DNA from: Anastrepha obliqua
Taxonomy: Eukaryota; Arthropoda; Insecta; Diptera; Tephritidae
DNA: 64,000 bases
Assembly: GCF_027943255.1 (NCBI RefSeq)
Contig: NC_072895.1
Span: 74,278,001-74,342,000, forward strand
Direction of reading: 5' to 3'
Each line of letters starts with the position of its first letter. The stretch's first letter is position 1. Under the pieces are notes generated by a model. It saw only the letters and a list, made by a program, of their open reading frames with translations. It did not search any database and was not told the origin of the DNA. Shown piece after piece: positions 59,176-64,000 of this stretch. The position numbers and the translations under genes are program-made.

Positions 59176-60537
59176 CTAGTATTTGGTAGGATAACCATTA
59201 GACTTTACAATCGCTTTAAGTCGTGATGGCATTGATTTCACCAAGTTTTCAGTTACAGCTGGTGGTATTTTATTCCATTCCTCTTGAAGGAAGTTTTTCA
59301 GTTGTTCCTTATTTCTAATCGGATGTTTACGTATTTGCCGCTTTAAATGTTCCTATAAATGTTCGATTGGGTTGGTGTCCGGGGACTGTGGCGGTGTTTT
59401 CAGCTGTTTTCGCACATTGTATAACAGCCACTCTCGTACCATGTTGGATGTGTGCTTGTGGTCATTATCCTGCTGAAAGATAAACGTTCCTCCAAGGCCC
59501 AATTTCGTAGCGCTTTCTTTTAAATTATTTTTCAAAATATTTAAATAACCATATCGGTCCATAATATTTTCGATAAATACCAAGTTTCCAACCCCGTTCG
59601 CAACCATACATCCCCAAACCATCACAGAGCCCTCTCCATGCTTCACAGTGCCGGTCATATTGTTTGGATCCAATTCCGCATTAACTTTTCTTCAAACTTT
59701 TTCACGGCCATCAGATCCACAGATACTGAACTTACACTCATCAGAAAATATGACTTAGTTCCAAAACGTTTGGTCATATTTTTCATGATCTTTTGCGTAT
59801 GAAATCCGTTTACTCCGATTGACACTATTCACGAAGGGCTTTTTCCTAACATTGCGCCCATGATAACTAGCACTATGCAAAACCCGGCGAATAGTTTGGG
59901 TGCTAAATTGTTTTCCAGTCTCATTTTCAACTTCAGATTTCAATTTGGGGGCACCTATTTTGGGGTTTGTCCTGATTTTCCGCACGACTAAGCATTTTTC
60001 TCTGGGGCTTAAGAGCGGCGGACGCCCACAACGTTCTTTATTAGTGGTGCTTCCCGCACTTTTATATTTATTCAAAATATTTTGAACTGTATCTATCTAT
60101 CAAACCACCGATTTCTCGCAATGATTTATGTTCCTTGTGATATTTTAATATATATATGTAATATAATATATAATAATGTACAATATATAATTGGCGCGTA
60201 CAGCCTTTTTGGGTGTTTGGCCGAGCTCCTCCTCCTATTTGTGGTGTGTGTCTTGATGTTGTTTCACAAGTTTCAAGTCGACTCCGAACGGCAGATATTT
60301 TTTTTTTTATGAGGATCTTTTTCATGGCAGACACTCGGAGGTTTTGCCATTGCCTGCCGAGGGGCGAAAAAACTTTTTCTTAATTTTTGATCTTACACCG
60401 AGATTCGAACCGACGTTCTCTCTCTGAATTCCGAATGGTAGTCACGCACCAACCCATTCGGCCACGGCGGCCGCCGTGTGATATTTTATAATCAGTTTTT
60501 TTAAATCATCGGAAAGCTCTTTTCCCCTTGTTGCCAT
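59176..60537 (-). pseudogene. Tc1-like DD34E transposase, split by SINE
   Basis: Starts MATRGKELSDDLKKLIIKYH at 60537, interrupted by the SINE, then resumes KEHKSLREIGGLID (about 60100). After a frameshift come NKYKSAGSTTNKERCGRPPL, a second HTH, and AKDHEKYDQTFWN. IFSDECKFSICGSDG (about 59735) holds the first Asp, FIFQQDNDHKHTS (59470-59510) the second, and PPQSPDTNPIEHL (59355-59395) the Glu. Asp and Glu are 34 residues apart, the Tc1 DD34E pattern. HLW has become HL-stop. The tail is SMPSRLKAIVKSNGYPTKY. All three catalytic residues survive, but one stop, one frameshift and the SINE inactivate it. Confidence 0.88.
60148..60476 (-). repeat. tRNA-derived SINE, fullest copy, with target duplication
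   Basis: Target-site duplication TGTGATATTTTA at 60136-60147 and 60477-60488. On the minus strand the order is: tRNA-like head with A box (TGGCCGAATGGGTTGG, about 60455) and B box (GGTTCGAATCTCGG, about 60400); body CCTCGGCAGGCAATGGCAAA; GCCGTTCGGAGTCGACTTGA; AGGAGGAGGAGCTCGGCC; tail GCGCCAATTATATATTG in AT repeats. A/B boxes indicate pol III transcription; the tail presumably uses a partner LINE. Five other copies or pieces lie at 7331, 7650, 25432, 39990 and 46379. Confidence 0.93.
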
Positions 60538-60930
60538 TACTAAAACCGTCGCAAAAATTAATACAAAACTCACTTCCCTAAATGTTTATACTCACTTAGA
60601 TTATTTCCTTTTAATTAATAGTTTTAACTTTTTTAATCAATGCGTAAAAATAAATGTTATGCTAACTGAACAATCGTTTGCTGTATACTAACTTTTGTGA
60701 CATAAATTTCGCTGGCAGAAAGACAAAGCAAAGCGTGGATAACGGTACCTAAAATTTACAGCTAAATTAAGGCGCATATTGAAGCTTATCCCAACACCCA
60801 ATTATCATTGTAAAATATTTTGATTACATATTAAGGAAAGCGTTAGCGTCAAACAATTCCATAAATCAGGCTCCTGTATACTTATTTATGTTACTAACTG
60901 TATATGCGTAAAACTAATCATTTTTTTATT

Positions 60931-61035
60931 ATTACTTTTCCTCTATTGTTACACGTTTCCACGCCAGTTCGTATTAATTATTTTTTTTATTATTACTTTT
61001 CCTCTATTTTTACAGGTTTTCACGCCAGTTCGTAT
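60931..61035 (+). repeat. Tandem duplication of the CARMIL exon acceptor
   Basis: 60931-60974 and 60992-61035 are two copies of about 44 bases, 61 bases apart. Both have ATTACTTTTCCTCTATTGTT-like pyrimidine tracts and ACGCCAGTTCGTAT. The true acceptor ACAG|GTTTTC (61012-61021) corresponds to ACACGTTTCC (60951-60960) in the upstream copy, where AG has become AC, so the decoy lacks the splice-site AG. The upstream exon-like copy ends before codon 9. Confidence 0.85.
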
Positions 61036-61066
61036 ATATTTGTTAATCGCAAAGGTGCCCACGAAG
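61016..61066 (+). CDS. CARMIL: CARMIL exon (PH-like domain, second exon seen)
   Basis: A 51-base, 17-codon phase-0 exon encoding VFTPVRIYLLIAKVPTK, continuing directly from RVL at the end of the previous exon. The acceptor is TTTTTACAG (61007-61015) and the donor GTAAGT begins at 61067. It matches the conserved 'VLVLTSCRAFLLTAR-P-K' stretch of vertebrate CARMIL, beta strands of the PH-like fold. Immediately upstream, 60931-60974 is a partial copy of this acceptor and exon start, described separately. Confidence 0.9.
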
Positions 61067-61166
61067 GTAAGTCTCCCCTTATATAATAATGTGATTAAAA
61101 TAAAAGTAATATACTATTATGAAACACATTTTTAAAAAAACATTTATAATCTCCCCTCATCTCCAG

Positions 61167-61295
61167 ATCGAATGCCATTTCCACTACTTGGACATACAGG
61201 CGGTGGAAAGTAAAAAATCCACACACTTCTCGATCATCACAAATGATCGTCCATATTCATTTGCAACGAGCTTTGATGCGGGAAGCTTCAGTGCG
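61167..61295 (+). CDS. CARMIL: CARMIL exon (PH-like domain, third exon seen)
   Basis: A 129-base, 43-codon phase-0 exon with acceptor CTCCAG before 61167 and donor GTAAGT at 61296. It encodes IECHFHYLDIQAVESKKS, then HFSIITNDRPYSFATSF and DAGSFSA, matching the central strands of the CARMIL PH-like domain. The 100-base upstream intron and 78-base downstream intron are the short type usual in flies, in contrast with the 23.6-kb intron before this cluster. The reading frame is open throughout, with no lesions, as expected for a gene under constraint among decayed transposons. Confidence 0.9.
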
Positions 61296-61373
61296 GTAAG
61301 TTCCCCTAACCGTGTAGCGCAACAAGAATACTAAATTGGAGATTAACTTCACGATTTGGATTTTTAATTACAG

Positions 61374-61457
61374 AACGCTGATGCTATACTCAGCGATTTG
61401 GCATCGGCAATTAAGCACATTTTTCCAACAGTTCCTCTCAAGTACATCATACGAAGG
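61374..61457 (+). CDS. CARMIL: CARMIL exon (C-terminal helix of PH-like domain)
   Basis: An 84-base, 28-codon phase-0 exon with acceptor TTACAG ending at 61373 and donor GTAAGT at 61458. It encodes NADAILSDLASAIKHIFP followed by TVPLKYIIRR. This is the amphipathic helix that closes the PH-like domain and the linker toward the leucine-rich repeats; vertebrate CARMIL1 has an equivalent 'LRKIFPG' helix. No following exon is recognisable before 64000, so the LRR region starts outside the window. Confidence 0.9.
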
Positions 61458-62541
61458 GTAAGTGAGTTGTAAAGATGTGTGTTCGAAGCCCTAAAATATA
61501 ATAATATATGTAAATTTATTCGTAATTCATGTGAGCTGGAGTATGAAGTTTATGGTGTCCCTTGGTTAATTGCTAATTGACGCACGAAATTAGGTTAAAT
61601 AGCGCAGGAGTGTTTGGTGTAATTCCGCTAATATGTACGAGTATGTAATGTCAATGGGTAAACTACGTACTATTCAATGCGCAGATACAAGTGTTTACAA
61701 GTCATATGTACATATTCTATAAATCAATTAAAGTGTTGTAGTATTGGGAAAAAATCATGAAATTCTTGTATGCTTCAGTGCACTTCATTTTCTCTTTCCC
61801 TCTGTGGGTTACAAGTGAAGCAGAGAGAATAAAGTTTTACTACGGATTTGCCTTGCACCTTACATTGCGCTGTCATAAGAATGTGTGCATTACATATGTA
61901 TGTACGTCGAATAAAGTCTTCAACTTAACCCCGCATCATGCACAAATTGAAATTGGCTTATTATGCGTTTTTTCATTACTGTTTGCCTCCGTTGTTCCAA
62001 CACTGGTAGCTATGTATGTATATATACAAATATGCAAATACACATACATTTTCATGGTAGTTGCCTCCCGGTGTCATTGGGTGGAACCATGGTCTGCTAA
62101 CATGCGCCACACTCGCTATTTCAGTTCAACTTGAAGTCTGTTGCTGTTCGTCCACCTAGATGTAGCTGTGCGCCTCTTTTTTACAATCACTTGCCTCGCT
62201 TGTAAACTCCACCAATCTACAATTCCAACATTTCATTTTTATTGAGATCGTTAACAGAGTTTGCAACCCTTTATTAATTCATTTGTGCGCTTGTACCAAC
62301 AATTCTGTGTGCACATACGCACACGAGGATACCAGTGTGTAACCTAAGCACCTTAACACATATGTACATACTTATATATTCGTAAGCACTTTCAATTTAT
62401 TTTCCGTGAAGTCACGTACCATGAGAGTTCGGAGTGCGTTTCTCAAAACTTCTACGTAGCTTATAATAAAATGTTTTGTTACTGTATTAAAATTATAAAT
62501 CATAATATGTAGCAATACTATTATAATATAATATTTACTTA
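61458..62541. other. CARMIL intron beyond the fourth exon seen
   Basis: Starts with GTAAGT. No further CARMIL exon seen. An open frame at 61757-62134 lacks recognisable domains and has microsatellite-derived text (YVYIQICKYTYIF), so it is not called. Confidence 0.55.
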
Positions 62542-62543
62542 TA

Positions 62544-63834
62544 CGAGGGGTGCCTTTTATATGTCGGGATTAGAGAACAAAAACTCATTTTAATCATCGA
62601 AAATCACTTTATTGTTTTTCAAAATATTCTCCATGAAGATCTATACACTTTTGCATGCGTTTGAACCAATTGTCGAAGCACTTCTGCCACTCTGAATGAG
62701 GTACCTCCAAAACATGCATTCTGATTGCCGCAACCGCTTCTTCAGGTGTCGAAAAACGTTGACCTCTTAGTTTGTTTTTTACGTACGGGAATAAAAAGAA
62801 GTCATTCGGTACCAAGTCAGGACTATACGGCGGATGACCCATTAATTCGATGTTTTGGGTGCTCAAAAATGCAGTTGTTTGAGCCAATGTGTGAGAGCTC
62901 GCATTGTCCTGGTGAAGAGTGATCCGTCTTTGGCGATTGGTTTTCCTAATTTCTTGGAAGACAACTGGCAAACTAATGGTTGTGTACCACTCAGAATTTA
63001 CTGTTCTGCGTTGTTCTAGTGGTACGGTTGCGACATGTCCAGTTTTTCCGAAAAAACAGGCGACCATTTGCTTGTAAGTGCTTCGTGCGCAAACAACTGT
63101 TGTTGGATTTGGATCATCTTGAAACACCCATACAGTCGACTGCTGTTTACTTTCGGGCTCTTACGCGTAAATCCATAATTCATCACCTGTCACGATGTCA
63201 TAGACGTGTTTCGAAGCCCCGCGATCGTATTTTTTGAGCATTTCCTTCGACCAATCGACACGAGCCTTTTTTTGAGCGATTGACAAATTGTGTGGGATCC
63301 AACGCGAACAAATTGTTTTGACAGTCAAATGTTTATGCAATATTGAATGTATGCTGGTCCCACTAATGCCTAAGATTGTCTCAATCTCACGATAGGTCAC
63401 ATGACGATCTTGCAATATCAGTTCGCGCACAGCATCAATGGTTTTCGGAACAACAACTGATTTGGACGACCTTCACGCAATTCGTCTTGGAGTGAACTAC
63501 GACCACGATTGAATTCACCATACCATCGATAAACACTGGTCCTTGATGGAGCTTCATCGCCAAAAAATGAATTAAGTTCATCCATGCAATGTTGCTGAGT
63601 TAATCCACGTCGAAAGTTGTAAAAAATAATCGCACGAAAATGTTCACGATTTAATTCCATTTTTGGACCGAGATGAATCTTTTAAGTAACTGTAAACAAC
63701 ACAAATAGCGCTGGTATTTCCAAACGTTCTGAGTACGTAAAAGCCAAAATATGTCAAACTTTGCGATACAGCTGTCAGTTGCCAGATTGCAACACCAGTG
63801 TTGCCAAATCCCGAAATATAAAAAGCACCCCTCG
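62544..63834 (-). mobile_element. DD34D mariner, nearly complete
   Basis: 1291 bases flanked by TA (62542-62543, 63835-63836). The termini CGAGGGGTGCCTTTTATATG and CGAGGGGTGCTTTTTATATT (inverted) differ at two of 20 positions. Transposase fills 62609-63660. The same family is present as broken pieces at 33606-34075 and 34563-34790. It lies downstream of the last CARMIL exon seen, probably in the next intron. Confidence 0.94.
62609..63660 (-). pseudogene. Mariner transposase with two lesions
   Basis: Starts MELNREHFRAIIFYNFRRGL at 63660. After GRPNQ a one-base deletion near 63455 (an A run in CCAAATCA) shifts the frame; the gene resumes RELILQDRHVTYREIETILG. The first Asp is in DIVTGDELWIYA, immediately followed by a stop (63161-63163) where a Tyr or similar codon is expected before EPESKQQSTVW. 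Asp in TLHQDNASSH and Asp in YSPDLVPNDFF are 34 residues apart. It ends DLHGEYFEKQ at 62609. With only two point lesions in about 350 codons it is among the youngest families here. Confidence 0.9.
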
Positions 63835-63850
63835 TATTCGTTTTATTTAG

Positions 63851-63872
63851 CAAAAGGGTGATCTAAGAGGAA
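63851..63872. mobile_element. Possible DD41D terminus
   Basis: AAAAGGGTGATCTAAGAGG resembles AAGGGTGATCTATTTAGAGG, the left end of the DD41D element at 19486. No coding sequence is available before the window ends. Confidence 0.3.
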
Positions 63873-63956
63873 GAATATGAGTAACATTTAAAAAAAAACT
63901 TAAATTTTAATTCAAGAAATAAATTCAAAGTAACTTTAATTAAAAATAATATTATG

Positions 63957-63986
63957 TATACGAACTTTTGACGGACCTGAATATCA
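63957..63986. mobile_element. Possible mariner TIR remnant
   Basis: ACGAACTTTTGACGGACCTG resembles ACGAACTTATGGACTGACCTG, the right TIR of the mariner at 12528-13743. No transposase is attached here, so it may be a solo end or the start of another element running off the window. Confidence 0.35.
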
Positions 63987-64000
63987 ATTAAGAAAAAGGG

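Larger units (their letters stand above)
59096..60712 (-). mobile_element. Tc1-like element, split by a SINE
   Basis: Approximate TIRs: ATTCATGTCTCAAAAGTAAG with CATACAGC (59099) and, inverted, AATTTATGTCACAAAAGTTA with GTATACAGC (60680-60709). The exact ends and TA duplicates are not certain. The transposase pseudogene covers 59176-60537, and the SINE at 60148-60476 interrupts its first helix region. Confidence 0.85.
37429..61015 (+). other. 23.6-kb CARMIL intron filled with transposons
   Basis: Bounded by GTAAGT at 37429 and TTTTTACAG at 61007-61015; the flanking exons join in phase 0 to give RVL-VFT. It contains Jockey- and R-type LINE pieces, a near-intact mariner, three Tc1-like elements, three MITEs and three SINEs in both orientations. 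I recognise no nested host gene in it. Confidence 0.85.

Noticed and set aside
60380..60476. Possible tRNA gene because of A and B boxes
   Set aside because: No complete cloverleaf; the boxes belong to the head of a SINE that is found in several copies and has target duplications.
61757..62134. 125-codon frame downstream of the CARMIL exon
   Set aside because: No resemblance to the next CARMIL region, contains simple-repeat-derived residues, no splice context.

Overview
The window is nuclear DNA from a higher fly, most probably a true fruit fly (Tephritidae). The AT-rich sequence is packed with insect DNA transposons. It holds four exons of one fly gene, and a tRNA-derived SINE whose 'GGCAATGGCAAACCTCCGAG' core I associate with tephritid genomes. 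The species assignment is inference: nothing here names it.

The only host gene I can support is the 5' part of CARMIL (LRRC16 family, actin capping-protein regulator) on the + strand. Four in-phase exons (37331-37428, 61016-61066, 61167-61295, 61374-61457) encode about 120 residues of its N-terminal PH-like domain. The first intron between them is 23.6 kb. The exon with the start codon lies upstream (in 1-37330 or outside), and the LRR exons lie beyond 64000.

Everything else recognisable is mobile DNA. 1-37 kb, presumed upstream intron or flank: about ten DD34D mariner elements or fragments, a Tc1-like element (7.9-9.2 kb), three DD41D elements (15.4, 19.5, 21.3 kb), an internally deleted Tc1/mariner relative (16.5 kb), and LINE fragments (15.4-16.1, 21, 25.7-27.5, 29.1-31.2, 35.1-35.6 kb). 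37-61 kb, the CARMIL intron: an R-type LINE ORF1 (48.8-50.4 kb), Jockey-type LINE pieces (38.3 and 40.2-44 kb), mariners (40.4, 46.9 kb), Tc1-like elements (52.6, 54.1-56.6, 59.1-60.7 kb), SINEs and TTAA- or TA-flanked MITEs. 61.5-64 kb: a nearly complete mariner (62.5-63.8 kb).

Many elements are nested, which gives a relative chronology: mariner in mariner (1.4 kb), MITE in Tc1 (8.2 kb), DD41D in LINE (15.4 and 21.3 kb), mariner split by mariner (34 kb), mariner and MITE in LINE (40-44 kb), MITE in Tc1 (54.3 kb) and SINE in Tc1 (60.1 kb). Two mauritiana-type mariner copies 39 kb apart differ at only about four bases and keep the complete D,D34D triad, so that family moved recently. I see no RNA genes, CRISPR arrays, viruses or prokaryotic features.
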